Of a DNA stretch of 64,000 bases, positions 25,033 through 34,742 are shown in pieces; position 1 is the first letter of the stretch, and every line of letters begins with the position of its first letter. This stretch comes from Ktedonobacteraceae bacterium. GTDB taxonomy: Bacteria; Chloroflexota; Ktedonobacteria; Ktedonobacterales; Ktedonobacteraceae. The notes beneath the pieces were generated by a model. The model did not search any database. It was not told where the DNA came from and saw nothing but the letters and a program-made list of their open reading frames with translations. A program made the position numbers and the translations under genes. The stretch is taken from contig DASRBN010000040.1 in NCBI GenBank assembly GCA_035653615.1, positions 1 to 64,000 on the forward strand. The letters are read 5' to 3'.

Positions 25033-27493
25033 TTGTGCTGTTGCACTTCGTCACTGTTAGAATTGCCAGGCGCTGAATGCTGCCATAAATCCAGGTTACA
25101 CCGCCCGTGTAGGTACCCGTAACCGGATCGATATGCCCGGAATATGCGTAGCGAAGCTGTGTTACCAGGTCGCCTAGTGTGTTGAGCGATGAGGCCTGTA
25201 CCAGTTGATCGTTGGGCGTATTAAGCAATTGTATTGTGTCCATGCGCGCATTCTGCAACCAGACCTGCACCTGGTTCAGCGCCTTGTCAATTTGCGAGGC
25301 CATGATTTGCGTCGTCTTTGTCGCGCCGGGCGCGCCGGTTACCCCTTGCAGGTGCGCTCCGATGTGCCGCACAAAACCGATAGGATGTGTCAGAGTGCAT
25401 GCATCGAGCAGAGGTACACGCGCAATCTTGAAAATTGTGCCATTTTCGGGGCCAATCGGCGTCCCTGCCGGCACGTGTTGCAGGTCCGGCACAATACAGG
25501 TGTCTCCATCCAGGTAGTACAGCACATTGAGGAGCTGTTGCCGTACTCCCACCGCATCCTTGCTACCCCAGTGATCATTCGCGTTCACTCCCCATTTGAA
25601 AACCTCTTCTGTATCTCGCTCCAGCCAGATGCCTAACCCACCATACAGGCCATACGTTTCGGTCAGTTGTTCGCCGGAGAGCAGGTGGCGCAGGTGATCC
25701 AGCATGCTGAAATGGAATCTGGTATCGGCGGGGTTGGGTGCGTGCGGAATAGTAGCAGCAAAGCGCCAGGCGCTGTAATCTAATGTGGGTGTGCTCGGCG
25801 TGTTAGTCGCGTCTTCCTGCGTAATCAGAAACCGGCTGTAGGTCGCGAGCAGATTCGAATGCTGCGCATCGCCTGGAAACACATAATGTACCAGGCCATT
25901 TTGCACCGCTAACGGCCCATTTCCTAACAGCAGTGGTGTCACCGCGTCATTGCCCGCGTCTCCCAGCAACCAGGCGTAGTAAGCCTTGCCTGCCGGTGGA
26001 GCGGGCACATTGTGCAGGTCAACCTGCAATTCGTCGTTAAGACCTTGATTATTGTTGACGTATAAGCGCCCGCTGCTCAGAAATTGCACCTGCCCAACGA
26101 TGTTGCTTGTTACGGGCGGTGTTGGCGCGGCCTTACGCGGGAATAGCAGAAAAGCGCTGGCGATGGAGCCTGCCAGGAGCAGCAGGAGCAGCACGATCAA
26201 CGCGATCAGTAAGCCTGTACGCCGTCGCTTTTTTGGCTCGGATGGCGGTGGAAAATCATTATTGGTGAGCAGCGGCGTGACCGGGGCAGGTATGGCTGTC
26301 CTGAGTTGCGGCGAGTTCGGAGTAGCGGAAACTCCCCCGGAATTATTGACAGGTGTTGTGCCGGGCGAACTGGACGGACCGGACGAGCTGGGCACACCTG
26401 GCAGGCTGGATGCCGAGATGGGGCTGAGCGGACTACCCGTGTTCGTCGCCGGTAGCAAAGGTGTGGCGTAAGCAACCTGTTGAACGGGCGAGAGAGAACC
26501 GATGCCCGGCTGCGATGAAGGGGATGGCGTCATACCCCTGGACTGATTCGCCGGGGTCAGGTATGTTGGAGCATTCGTATCTGTTATCATGTAACCTGGC
26601 CTGCTGATCTCCGATGGAGCGGACAGGTTAAAGGCGTCGGCTATTGCATCAGCCAGGGCGCCAGCGCTGCTGTAGCGGGCAGAGGGGTCTTTGGCCAGGC
26701 TGCGCATGATCACCATGGAAAGCGCGGGAGGGATGTTCGGGTTGATTGCCGCAGGCGGAGCGGGCGTGGCACTGATGTGCTGGATAATGATGGCGGGTAC
26801 AGTGTCGCCGCGAAACGGCTGCGTGCCTGTGCAGATTTCGTAGAGGATGATACCCAACGAGTAGATGTCACTGCGCTCATTGCCGGGTCGCCCCTGTGCC
26901 TGCTCCGGCGCGATGTAGAGCGGAGTGCCCATCCACGAGCCACTTTGCGTGCCCGTGCTGGTTCCCAGCAGCTTGACGATGCCGAAATCCGTCAGGATCG
27001 GCTCCCCCATAGTCGTTTGTGAGGTATTGCGCGCATCCAGCAAAATGTTGGCCGGCTTGATATCGCGATGGATCATGCCGCGATGGTGCGCGTAATCGAT
27101 GGCCCTGCCAAGGGCGGTAAAGAGGTACACAATTTCGTTGGAGGGCGGAAATTTGCCAACGCGCGAGGTGACGCGGAGATAATCGGCCAGCGTCGATCCC
27201 TCGATGTAATCCATGACCATATAAGCGATAGTGTTGCTGGTCTCCGGGGGACGCGAGATCTGGAAGTCGTGGATCTGGACGATATTGGGATGATGCAGGG
27301 AGGCGATGACCTGGGCCTCGCGCTCGAAGCGGGTAATGAAATTAGGATCATTCTGCAGGTCGGCGTGCAGAATTTTCAGCGCCACGTAACGCTGCAACTG
27401 CGTATCCATGGCTTTCCATACTTCTGCCATGCCGCCGCGACCGAGACGCTCGCGCAGCTCATATTTGCCAAGCCGCTGTGCAGCTGTACTCAT
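25016..27493 (-). CDS. Ser/Thr protein kinase with extracellular RskA-like domain
   Basis: An 825-residue Hanks-type receptor kinase. The N-terminal kinase domain shows GRGGMAEV, VALKIL (catalytic Lys), HRDIKPANIL and DFGIVK. A Pro/Ser/Thr-rich linker follows, then basic KKRRR and one hydrophobic helix near 425-450. The outer part contains an anti-sigma-K (RskA)-like segment (AYYAWLLGDAGND...) followed by a helical domain. The start at 27493 (MSTAAQRLGKYEL) follows AAGGAG; a longer frame to 27670 has no such site. It presumably senses an envelope signal and phosphorylates cytoplasmic proteins. It lies between the two halves of the XPB/Bax1 locus but points the other way. Confidence 0.92.
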   Translation of the reverse strand: MSTAAQRLGKYELRERLGRGGMAEVWKAMDTQLQRYVALKILHADLQNDPNFITRFEREAQVIASLHHPNIVQIHDFQISRPPETSNTIAYMVMDYIEGSTLADYLRVTSRVGKFPPSNEIVYLFTALGRAIDYAHHRGMIHRDIKPANILLDARNTSQTTMGEPILTDFGIVKLLGTSTGTQSGSWMGTPLYIAPEQAQGRPGNERSDIYSLGIILYEICTGTQPFRGDTVPAIIIQHISATPAPPAAINPNIPPALSMVIMRSLAKDPSARYSSAGALADAIADAFNLSAPSEISRPGYMITDTNAPTYLTPANQSRGMTPSPSSQPGIGSLSPVQQVAYATPLLPATNTGSPLSPISASSLPGVPSSSGPSSSPGTTPVNNSGGVSATPNSPQLRTAIPAPVTPLLTNNDFPPPSEPKKRRRTGLLIALIVLLLLLLAGSIASAFLLFPRKAAPTPPVTSNIVGQVQFLSSGRLYVNNNQGLNDELQVDLHNVPAPPAGKAYYAWLLGDAGNDAVTPLLLGNGPLAVQNGLVHYVFPGDAQHSNLLATYSRFLITQEDATNTPSTPTLDYSAWRFAATIPHAPNPADTRFHFSMLDHLRHLLSGEQLTETYGLYGGLGIWLERDTEEVFKWGVNANDHWGSKDAVGVRQQLLNVLYYLDGDTCIVPDLQHVPAGTPIGPENGTIFKIARVPLLDACTLTHPIGFVRHIGAHLQGVTGAPGATKTTQIMASQIDKALNQVQVWLQNARMDTIQLLNTPNDQLVQASSLNTLGDLVTQLRYAYSGHIDPVTGTYTGGVTWIYGSIQRLAILTVTKCNSTTSACV

Positions 27494-27974
27494 GATATGT
27501 CTCCTTCGATGCTGTGAATGCCCGAATGAAGGACTCCTACCAGCCTGTATCCTCGACCTTCTCCACTCCTCCATCTCCAGGAAAGCAATAATAGATGATG
27601 AAAACGGCCCGCAACACAAAAGAACTTGTGCTTTCAGACTCATTATCAAGCAGGTTGGGATGAATGTCAATGTACTATCTCACAGTAAATCTGCGCAATT
27701 TGTACAAAAAATACAGCAAGCGAGTATTCATCCGCCTGTTCTGGCTAAAGGAAATACGCACGCTCCGACCGTTTTTACAGGACGAAGTTTGCATTTCTAT
27801 ACGCCAGAGCAGTTTTTCCTGTATAATTAACGCGCATGAAAAAGAATAGCAATACAGGGATGATATGGAGGGCAGGAGCCAGATTATAGAGTTTGACGAA
27901 TTCATCTGATAATGGACGTGGAGCCGATGAATCGGCCTTCGGGATTACCAGGATAAGCAGTGAAGGAGCAATGT
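27494..27974. other. Divergent spacer between kinase and Bax1-like genes
   Basis: About 480 bases with no gene that I can support. It must hold the promoters for the leftward kinase and the rightward nuclease gene. A half-copy of the dispersed palindromic repeat (GCCGATGAATCGGC) lies at 27922-27935. Confidence 0.5.
27920..27938. repeat. Dispersed palindromic repeat, half unit
   Basis: GAGCCGATGAATCGGCC is the palindromic core of the repeat family that is longer at 28888, 31422, 40421 and 59771. Confidence 0.5.
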
Positions 27975-30308
27975 GTGCGTTTTAGCCTGCAAGATGTGAA
28001 GAAACAGGTACAGCGGCGGGGCGGTGATTTGTATGTCTCGCTCCACTTTTTGCGACCCGGCGAGCTGCATGCTGAGATAGCGCGCCTCATCGCTTTTCAT
28101 GAGCAGCATATCGGCCTGCGACAGCGGCAATTTTCAGTCGATGAAGCCCGCGCGCTGATCGCCGATTACCGGCTGGCGAACTGCTTGCTGGCAACGCTTG
28201 GCGCCTGGTATGCCTGGCAGCAGCCCGACTGGAAGGAAACACTCCTGCGCCTGGGAAATGACGCCCTGACCCGCCTCGAGGAAGCCGGTATCACCTCTCC
28301 TATTTACCTGCGGCTCGCGCTTTACAATTATATCAATGAGCGCTATGGCGGCTTTCTGGATGGGCAGCAACGAGACGAGATTCTGCAAACCTTCGCAGCA
28401 TCTCACAGCCTGACCCTTGCCGATCTCGAATACCTGCTGGCCCTCGACAGCGACTCCGAAACAGTGCTCGTGCGAGAAACAGCCCGGCCACCATCTGTCC
28501 AGGAGGTCGCCAGGCTGTATAACCGCTGGACTTTCGAAGCCGCGCTGTTCAATGCCTCTGACGTACATTTCGCCATCGATTGCCAGGCTTTCATAGAGGC
28601 GCAAAACATCGAAAGTTCCTCTCGTGTACCTGCCACCGGCATCGGCTCGGTCATTAAACGCCTGTGCTACCTGGCGCGTAAACTCGGCGTCTATTACGAC
28701 CTGACCTATGAGACCGGCCAGCCATCCGCTATCCTGCATCTCACCCTCTATGGGCCACAGGAAATGACCGGCGCCCCACAGCAATATGGCTTGAGGCTTG
28801 CCAGGCTCTGCCGCATACTCCTCGACTATGGCTCATCGCGCCCCTCACCCTCTGCCCCATCCCATTCCTCATCTGCCGCCCCATCCCGTAGGGGCCGATT
28901 GATCGCGCCCACCGCCGATTTATCGGCCCGCCAGCTCATGCCCACCACCTCAGCCCAGCGCTCCGAAGCGCATATCAATCCTTCGGCCTCTCGTAGCCGC
29001 CCAAATTTGATCGGCGCTGTCCGCGAGGCCGAAGCAACCGTGCATTTCTTGCAGCGCTCCTACCGCTTCGTTATGAGCGCCGACCTGCTCAAACTCCTGC
29101 CCTCAGATACCATATCCTCCGAAGTCGCATCTCATCCCAGCAATGGAGGAAACAATTCCTCCATTGAGGAGGAGTACAGCGACCCTGATGGCCAGATTGA
29201 TCGGGCCCCCAGTAGCGTTTCTCCCGCATCATCTCAAAAGGTCGAGAATCCTCCATCTATCTTCGATAGCAGTATCGAGCAATCGTTCGCGGAAGCGTTT
29301 GGGGCGCTGGCCAATAGCCGGGCCACCGATGGCTGGCAACTGGAACGCGAGCCAGAACCGTTATTGTTGCCCTCACCGTCCGGCGAAATGGCCTCGCAAA
29401 GCATCTTTATCCCCGATTTCGCGCTCACTCGTGGCTCGCGCCGCATCTATGTAGAAATTCTCGGTTTCTGGACACCCTCCTACCGCGAGCGTAAAATTGC
29501 CAGGCTGCAACAACTCAAAACGCGCAATGATCTCGTCCTGGCCATTCCTACCGAGGCCCGCGCCGCCTTCGCTGTAATCGCCTCTGATTTTCCTATAGTC
29601 GAGTACGATGGACAGCTTTCGGCAACGGAACTCTTGCAGGTGTTGCGCAGCCGCTACGATGATGTGGAAGAGCGGCTGGCGCGTATCGATGTGGAGATGG
29701 TACGCGAGCGCGTAATGAAAGAGGGTCTGGTGCCTGAACGCGCCTGCTATGAACTCTTGCATTGTTACCGGCGTTCGGAATTGCAGCGCGCAGCACAGTT
29801 TGTTGTCACAGAAACGATTGCGTTTACTATGGGAGTAGGACTCTATACAGCGGGCTGGTTGGAACATATGCAGGCTTCGTTCGTACAATGGGTAGAGAGC
29901 TCCGCGCAGGAGCGGCCTACATCTGAAATATCCTTGCACGAGGCTGTACAGTATTGCCGATCACAATCGCCTATCCTGGTGCAGTGCGAGGATGCTATTA
30001 TTGAAGCGCTTATCGGTCTGTGGCCGCAGGTACAGGTGACCCGCAACTCGATATTCGATGCAGCCATACGCCTGGCGAATAGTACAGAGATCGCTGTACC
30101 GGCTGACCAACCGTATGAGAGCGAAAGCGTAGGGATGGTCGCCCATACAACTGGTGAAGCATTGCCCAGGAAACAGGTACGAGAACAACGGGCGGCCTAC
30201 CGTAAGGGTGATCCTGGTAATCGCCCGCTCGCAAATAAGGGACGCTCACCCGCGAACAAAAGCCGCTCGTCCTCCAATGAAACTGTGCAGGGAGATTTAT
30301 GGGGTTAA
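27975..30308 (+). CDS. Bax1/DUF790-family nuclease, partner of XPB helicase
   Basis: In archaea this family (Bax1) binds XPB and cuts DNA at bubble and fork structures, forming a helicase-nuclease repair machine. The C-terminal half carries the family signature IPDFAL...IYVEILGFWTPSY-RERK, the PD-(D/E)XK-like nuclease core. The N-terminal helical part starts RFSLQDVKKQVQRRGGDLY. GTG at 27975 follows AAGGAG with 6-base spacing; another in-frame GTG at 27960 has none. Between about residues 290 and 430 is a low-complexity Ser/Pro linker, partly made of a dispersed palindromic repeat (28888-28930). At about 777 aa it is longer than archaeal Bax1 because of this linker. A truncated XPB gene lies about 3 kb upstream. 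Confidence 0.82.
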   Translation: MRFSLQDVKKQVQRRGGDLYVSLHFLRPGELHAEIARLIAFHEQHIGLRQRQFSVDEARALIADYRLANCLLATLGAWYAWQQPDWKETLLRLGNDALTRLEEAGITSPIYLRLALYNYINERYGGFLDGQQRDEILQTFAASHSLTLADLEYLLALDSDSETVLVRETARPPSVQEVARLYNRWTFEAALFNASDVHFAIDCQAFIEAQNIESSSRVPATGIGSVIKRLCYLARKLGVYYDLTYETGQPSAILHLTLYGPQEMTGAPQQYGLRLARLCRILLDYGSSRPSPSAPSHSSSAAPSRRGRLIAPTADLSARQLMPTTSAQRSEAHINPSASRSRPNLIGAVREAEATVHFLQRSYRFVMSADLLKLLPSDTISSEVASHPSNGGNNSSIEEEYSDPDGQIDRAPSSVSPASSQKVENPPSIFDSSIEQSFAEAFGALANSRATDGWQLEREPEPLLLPSPSGEMASQSIFIPDFALTRGSRRIYVEILGFWTPSYRERKIARLQQLKTRNDLVLAIPTEARAAFAVIASDFPIVEYDGQLSATELLQVLRSRYDDVEERLARIDVEMVRERVMKEGLVPERACYELLHCYRRSELQRAAQFVVTETIAFTMGVGLYTAGWLEHMQASFVQWVESSAQERPTSEISLHEAVQYCRSQSPILVQCEDAIIEALIGLWPQVQVTRNSIFDAAIRLANSTEIAVPADQPYESESVGMVAHTTGEALPRKQVREQRAAYRKGDPGNRPLANKGRSPANKSRSSSNETVQGDLWG
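28888..28930 (+). repeat. Dispersed palindromic repeat inside a coding sequence
   Basis: The unit starts GTAGGGGCCGATTGATCG and ends GCCGATTTATCGGCCCG. It is translated in frame as RRGRLIAPTADLSAR within the linker of the Bax1-like protein. The same 43-base unit occurs between genes at 59771 and, inverted, inside the kinase linker at 31422. Confidence 0.75.
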
Positions 30309-30332
30309 AGTATCCATTCTGATCGAAATAGG

Positions 30333-32411
30333 ATGATAAGAAATAAGATGGACGTAAAAGAACTTGTAGGCGTAAGTCTTGGCAACTGTACTATTGAACG
30401 TATCATCGGTCAAGGTGGCATGGGAGCCGTCTTCCTGGCTCAGCAATCACGACCGGCACGAACGGTTGCCGTAAAAGTGCTGCTTCCAGCTTCCGCTTAT
30501 GATACCGGTGAGCTGCGTATCGTGTTCGAGCGCTTTCGCCGCGAGGCCAATACGATTGCCAAACTGGAGCATAAAAATATTTTACCGGTCTATGAGTATG
30601 AGGAGGCAGAGGTGAATGGGCAGCGCCTGGCCTACCTGGTAATGCCCTATATCCGCGGCGGGACGTTGCGCGAACGCATTGACCAGATGAGGCGCGAGGG
30701 ACGCCAGTTCGATCTGGATACCGTAGGCAACTATATCAACCAGGTTGCGGATGCGCTGAGCTACGCGCATGGTTTGGGGATAGTGCATCGCGATATCAAG
30801 CCCGGCAATCTGCTCTTTCACACCGATGGCCGCCTGCTGCTGAGTGATTTTGGCATTGTGCATTTGCGCGCGATGCCGTCGCTGACAATGGCGGGAAGTT
30901 TTCTGGGTACGGCGGAATACGCCTCGCCGGAGCAGATCAGTGGGGGCGCGGTGGATGCGCGCTCGGATATCTATTCGCTAGGTATTGTGCTTTTTGAACT
31001 CTTGACGGGCAAGGTACCCTTTAGCGGCCCGACGCCTTTTGTGGTGATGCCGAAGCACATACACGAACCGGTTCCCTCGGTGAGAGCCATGCGTCCTGAT
31101 CTCTCGCCCGCCGTCGAATTTGTGGTCAAAAAGGCGCTGGCGAAGCTGCCGAAAGATCGCTATGCGAGCGCAGGCGAGATGGCCGCCGATTTCCAGGCCG
31201 CCATCTCTTCCGCCCTTTCCGCTGCCGCAGGTCTATGGCTTCCAGGTGATGCCAATCCTGGCGATCTCACCGTCGTCGGTACTGCCTGGCAGGCGCCACT
31301 ATCCGCGGCAGGCACAGTACCGCCCGTCCAGTCGCCGGGTACATACCCCGCGGGGCAAACGCCATTAGCGGCAGGCCGATCACAGGGAATCGCCCCTACG
31401 GTGGCTGCGCCTGCTCCCGCCGGGGCCGGTCAATCGGCGGTAGGCGCGATCAATCGGCCCAGGCATAGTGATGAACAGTATGCGCCGGGGTTGCAACAGC
31501 CGCTGCAATTGCCACCATTGCCGGGAGAGAATGGAGCAAATGCGCCCGCTGCCTCGATACCGGTATATCGCCAGGGACGACGACTGTACTACTACGGCGT
31601 CATCGTGGCCGGCGTTTTGCTGCAATTGATCGTCCTTGCCCTCTTCTTCACGCCCCTCAAGGCGAGTGGCATGTCTCCTGCCCTTCTGGGCCTGCTGCTG
31701 GGCTTTGGCATCAATCTGCTTGCTCTGACCGCGCTGCTTTTTACCGGCGTGACGCGCAGCCGGTCCATCCGCAAATACTTCTATCGCGGCTTAATTGCCA
31801 CGCTGCTGGCTCCTATCGTCAGCGGATTTTTCATCAGTTATGGTATGGTGGCGAGCGGCAAAAGTATTGACGTGCCGTTCATTGCCTACCTTGTACTCTT
31901 GCTGAGCAACATCTATACCGTTCGCCAGCTCGGCGCCGTCGATGCCTCCAGAGAACAGATCGAGGTTGCGCCCGTCCTCTGGCGGCCCGCGATGATAGGC
32001 GCGCTAACAGGTCTGCTTCCTTTGACGATGATCCTGATCTTCACGCTGATAGCTCCAATGGAGTTTCCGGCCAATAGCTCATTTTTCACGCGTATCTTTG
32101 GCGTGCTCTTTCTGGCGCTGATCGGCGCGCCTACGCCGGGTGCAATGATGGCGATCTGGCTCTCGCGGAACATGGTCTTCCCTACCCTGCTGCGCAGCAG
32201 CGCTATTGCCGGGTGTTTGATGTTTGTAGGGGCGTTCCTGCTGGTGGCGCTATGGGGTTCGGCGCCCGCGAATCACACGCTGTTGTATTATCACTTCAGC
32301 CAGCCTGGACTCGCGGCTATCATCATCGCCACGGTGCTGGCATTGATTGGTATGCTGCGCGGCATGCTCGATGCGAAAGTATACTTCTGGCTGAAAGGGA
32401 GAAGGCCGTAG
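30333..32411 (+). CDS. Ser/Thr protein kinase with polytopic membrane domain
   Basis: A 692-residue kinase. The N-terminal catalytic domain shows GQGGMGAVFLA, VAVKVL, HRDIKPGNLL and DFGIVH. A Pro/Gly/Ala-rich linker follows (about 285-415), containing an inverted copy of the dispersed repeat. The C-terminal part has six or more hydrophobic helices, beginning YYGVIVAGVLLQLIVLALFF and ending near the C terminus. No large outer domain is present, so sensing would occur within the membrane. The start is uncertain: ATG at 30333 or at 30348 (MDVKELVG), neither with a strong ribosome binding site. It follows the Bax1-like gene by 24 bases and may share its transcript. Confidence 0.92.
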   Translation: MIRNKMDVKELVGVSLGNCTIERIIGQGGMGAVFLAQQSRPARTVAVKVLLPASAYDTGELRIVFERFRREANTIAKLEHKNILPVYEYEEAEVNGQRLAYLVMPYIRGGTLRERIDQMRREGRQFDLDTVGNYINQVADALSYAHGLGIVHRDIKPGNLLFHTDGRLLLSDFGIVHLRAMPSLTMAGSFLGTAEYASPEQISGGAVDARSDIYSLGIVLFELLTGKVPFSGPTPFVVMPKHIHEPVPSVRAMRPDLSPAVEFVVKKALAKLPKDRYASAGEMAADFQAAISSALSAAAGLWLPGDANPGDLTVVGTAWQAPLSAAGTVPPVQSPGTYPAGQTPLAAGRSQGIAPTVAAPAPAGAGQSAVGAINRPRHSDEQYAPGLQQPLQLPPLPGENGANAPAASIPVYRQGRRLYYYGVIVAGVLLQLIVLALFFTPLKASGMSPALLGLLLGFGINLLALTALLFTGVTRSRSIRKYFYRGLIATLLAPIVSGFFISYGMVASGKSIDVPFIAYLVLLLSNIYTVRQLGAVDASREQIEVAPVLWRPAMIGALTGLLPLTMILIFTLIAPMEFPANSSFFTRIFGVLFLALIGAPTPGAMMAIWLSRNMVFPTLLRSSAIAGCLMFVGAFLLVALWGSAPANHTLLYYHFSQPGLAAIIIATVLALIGMLRGMLDAKVYFWLKGRRP
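31422..31460 (-). repeat. Dispersed palindromic repeat inside the kinase linker
   Basis: Read on the minus strand it begins GGGCCGATTGATCGCGCC and ends GCCGATTGACCGGCCCC, nearly identical to the copy at 28888. On the plus strand it is translated as GAGQSAVGAINRP within a flexible linker, so the insertion kept the frame. Confidence 0.7.
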
Positions 32412-32435
32412 GGACAGCACCTGGCGCCTGTCCTT

Positions 32436-34481
32436 TTAGTGGTGAAGCACCGGCAGCGTGAAATAGAATGTCGATCCCTGGCCCTTGCTGCTCTCCACCC
32501 ACATCCTGCCTCCATGGCGCGCAATGATCTCGCGGGAGATGTACAGGCCGATGCCCAGTCCGGTGTAATTGCTTGATTCCACATCGGTGACCTGGTAGAA
32601 GCGTTCGAAAATCTTGTTGTGGTGGGTCTCTGCGATGCCGATGCCGAAATCCTGCACGCTGACCGTTGCCTCTTGTTTGTTCGCGGATAGCCGCACGAGT
32701 ACCTTGTTCGCGTCCGGCGAATACTTTATGGCGTTGTTCAGCAGGTTGATCAGCACCTGCCCGATGCGGTCGCGGTCGCCGCTAACCTCTACAGGGCCTG
32801 TGGTTTCGACAAGCAGCGTGTGTGTGGTTGTAGCGGCCTGCACATTCTCGACCGTTTCCCGGATCAGGGCATCCAGGTCGAAGGGTTCTTCAGCGTAGCT
32901 CAGCTTGCCAGCCTGCATCCGGGTGATATCGAGCAAATCGCCGACCAGCTTTGCCAGTTTGTTGATCTGTGCGTTCATGCGTTCAAGGTAATGCAGCGCC
33001 TGAGTGTCACCTTGAGCAGTAATACGTCTCTGGAAAAGATTGATAAAGCCCTTGAGGCTGGTGATAGGCGTCCTGAGTTCGTGGCTGGCCATGCCGATGA
33101 ATTCATCCTTGCGCCTCTCCAGTTCCACCTGCTGCGTGATATCGTGGGAGGTGCTGACAATCAATGCTGGCCTGCCCTGTTCATCATAAATCGCGGCCCC
33201 TGTGCCCGCCAGGGCGACCCAATGTCCATCTTTGTGCCGGACGCGGAGATAGGGAACATTCGCAATCATGCCCTCAAAAATCTTCGCGAATTCCGCTAAT
33301 ATGCCAGGCAGATCCTCAGGATGGTGGAAGCTGAAAGCATTTTGCCCGATCATCTCACCAGGCTCGTATCCAATTAAGTGTTTGCTGGAGGGAGAGATAT
33401 AGATGATGGTTCCCTGCGCATCCAGCAGTGTAATCAAATCGGTGGTATGTTCAACCACTAAGCGGTAGAGTTCCTCGCTGGAGCGTAACTGAGCCTCTGC
33501 CTGCCTGCGTTCGGCGATCTCCTCTTGCGCTTCCCGGTACAATCGCGCGTTATCGAGTACCAGCGCAATGCGTCGGGCTAATTCCTCGGCAAAGGCCAGG
33601 TCATCGGCATTATAGCGCCGGAATGCTTGAACGGAGGAGAAAGTAATCGCGCCGGTGATCTTGTTGCGGGCGATGAGCGGCACTCCCATATAGGATTTCA
33701 GTCCGAGTGCTTCGATGATAGCAAGCAGCACGGGGTTATCGTGTACTGTTTCCAGCACTTCCCCTACGACATCGGCTATCAGTTCGGATTTGCCCGTTTC
33801 TAGCAAACGTAGCAGGCCGTAAGTAGCTGCCGGTACATCCTTATACTGCTCGTAAAGTGCCCTCACCAGCGTCACCTTTTCAGGGTCGAAATGGTGGACA
33901 CTGATGTCTCGAATCTGCCCATCCTCATCGATCAGGGCAATGCGGCAGTAGTCGGCAAGCGCAGGCACGATCAGTTCGGCCACTTCTTTGAGCGTGACCT
34001 GCTGATCAAGAGAAGAAACCAGGATTGTGCTGGCTTGATTGAGAATCTGTTGTCTTTGCTCTGCCTGCTTGCGTTCTGTAATATCATGAATAGTGATGAA
34101 GACGGATTGGATATACGGCTCGGCAAGCAGGTTTTTCCATATGCCCTCGACCCAGCGCCAGGAGCCGTTCTTATGGCGAACGCGATACTGTGTCGTGACC
34201 GTAATATCTGGTTTTGCCAGGAGCTGTGCAAAGAGGTCTGCCGTTGCCTGCCGGTCAGCCGGGTGAATGACTTCAGATGCATGTAGCAGCTTTAGCTCAT
34301 CGGGGGTATAGCCAAGGATACGTTCGATAGAAGGGCTTACGTATGTTACCTGCCCTTCAGCGTTGGTCAGCACAACAGCGTCCAGGCTATTTTCAATCAA
34401 CGTGCGAAACAGGATTTCGTTTTGTTGAGAAAGGTCTATCTCCTGGTTCTGACCGGCAATCTTCTTCATATCCGCCGCCAT
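32436..34481 (-). CDS. PAS-GAF-PAS hybrid-sensor histidine kinase
   Basis: A 681-residue soluble sensor kinase. PAS 1 is at about 25-135 (IENSLDAVVLTNAEGQ...), GAF at about 165-325 (MGVPLIARNKITGAITF), PAS 2 at about 340-455 (LITLLDAQGTIIYISPSS), HisKA at about 460-525 with phospho-acceptor His near 466 in SHELRTP, and an HATPase domain with NLLNNAIKYS (N box), DFGIGI and GLGIGLYISR. No membrane helix and no receiver domain are present. No response regulator gene is nearby, so its partner is elsewhere. The signal is unknown; PAS and GAF domains bind small ligands, redox cofactors or light-absorbing groups. The gene lies tail-to-tail with the kinase at 30333. Confidence 0.93.
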   Translation of the reverse strand: MAADMKKIAGQNQEIDLSQQNEILFRTLIENSLDAVVLTNAEGQVTYVSPSIERILGYTPDELKLLHASEVIHPADRQATADLFAQLLAKPDITVTTQYRVRHKNGSWRWVEGIWKNLLAEPYIQSVFITIHDITERKQAEQRQQILNQASTILVSSLDQQVTLKEVAELIVPALADYCRIALIDEDGQIRDISVHHFDPEKVTLVRALYEQYKDVPAATYGLLRLLETGKSELIADVVGEVLETVHDNPVLLAIIEALGLKSYMGVPLIARNKITGAITFSSVQAFRRYNADDLAFAEELARRIALVLDNARLYREAQEEIAERRQAEAQLRSSEELYRLVVEHTTDLITLLDAQGTIIYISPSSKHLIGYEPGEMIGQNAFSFHHPEDLPGILAEFAKIFEGMIANVPYLRVRHKDGHWVALAGTGAAIYDEQGRPALIVSTSHDITQQVELERRKDEFIGMASHELRTPITSLKGFINLFQRRITAQGDTQALHYLERMNAQINKLAKLVGDLLDITRMQAGKLSYAEEPFDLDALIRETVENVQAATTTHTLLVETTGPVEVSGDRDRIGQVLINLLNNAIKYSPDANKVLVRLSANKQEATVSVQDFGIGIAETHHNKIFERFYQVTDVESSNYTGLGIGLYISREIIARHGGRMWVESSKGQGSTFYFTLPVLHH

Positions 34482-34742
34482 AAGCCTGCATCACCCCCTA
34501 CAAGTTGGCACGCCAGATATCCAGCGCTGATTGATTATACACTACTATAACATTTTTGCCCGGCAAAAACAATGTGTAGGCAGAGCGCCAGGTGCCTGTT
34601 CCCTGAATACCTGTAACCTCTTGCGTATCTTTATATGGAGTTGTAATGCGCTTCCGGTTATGCCGGCACCGGAAACATGTACTTCAATCGTAAAACTATT
34701 TCAGGTCCCGGGTTTTAACCTTAAAAGGAGGCACATACACTT

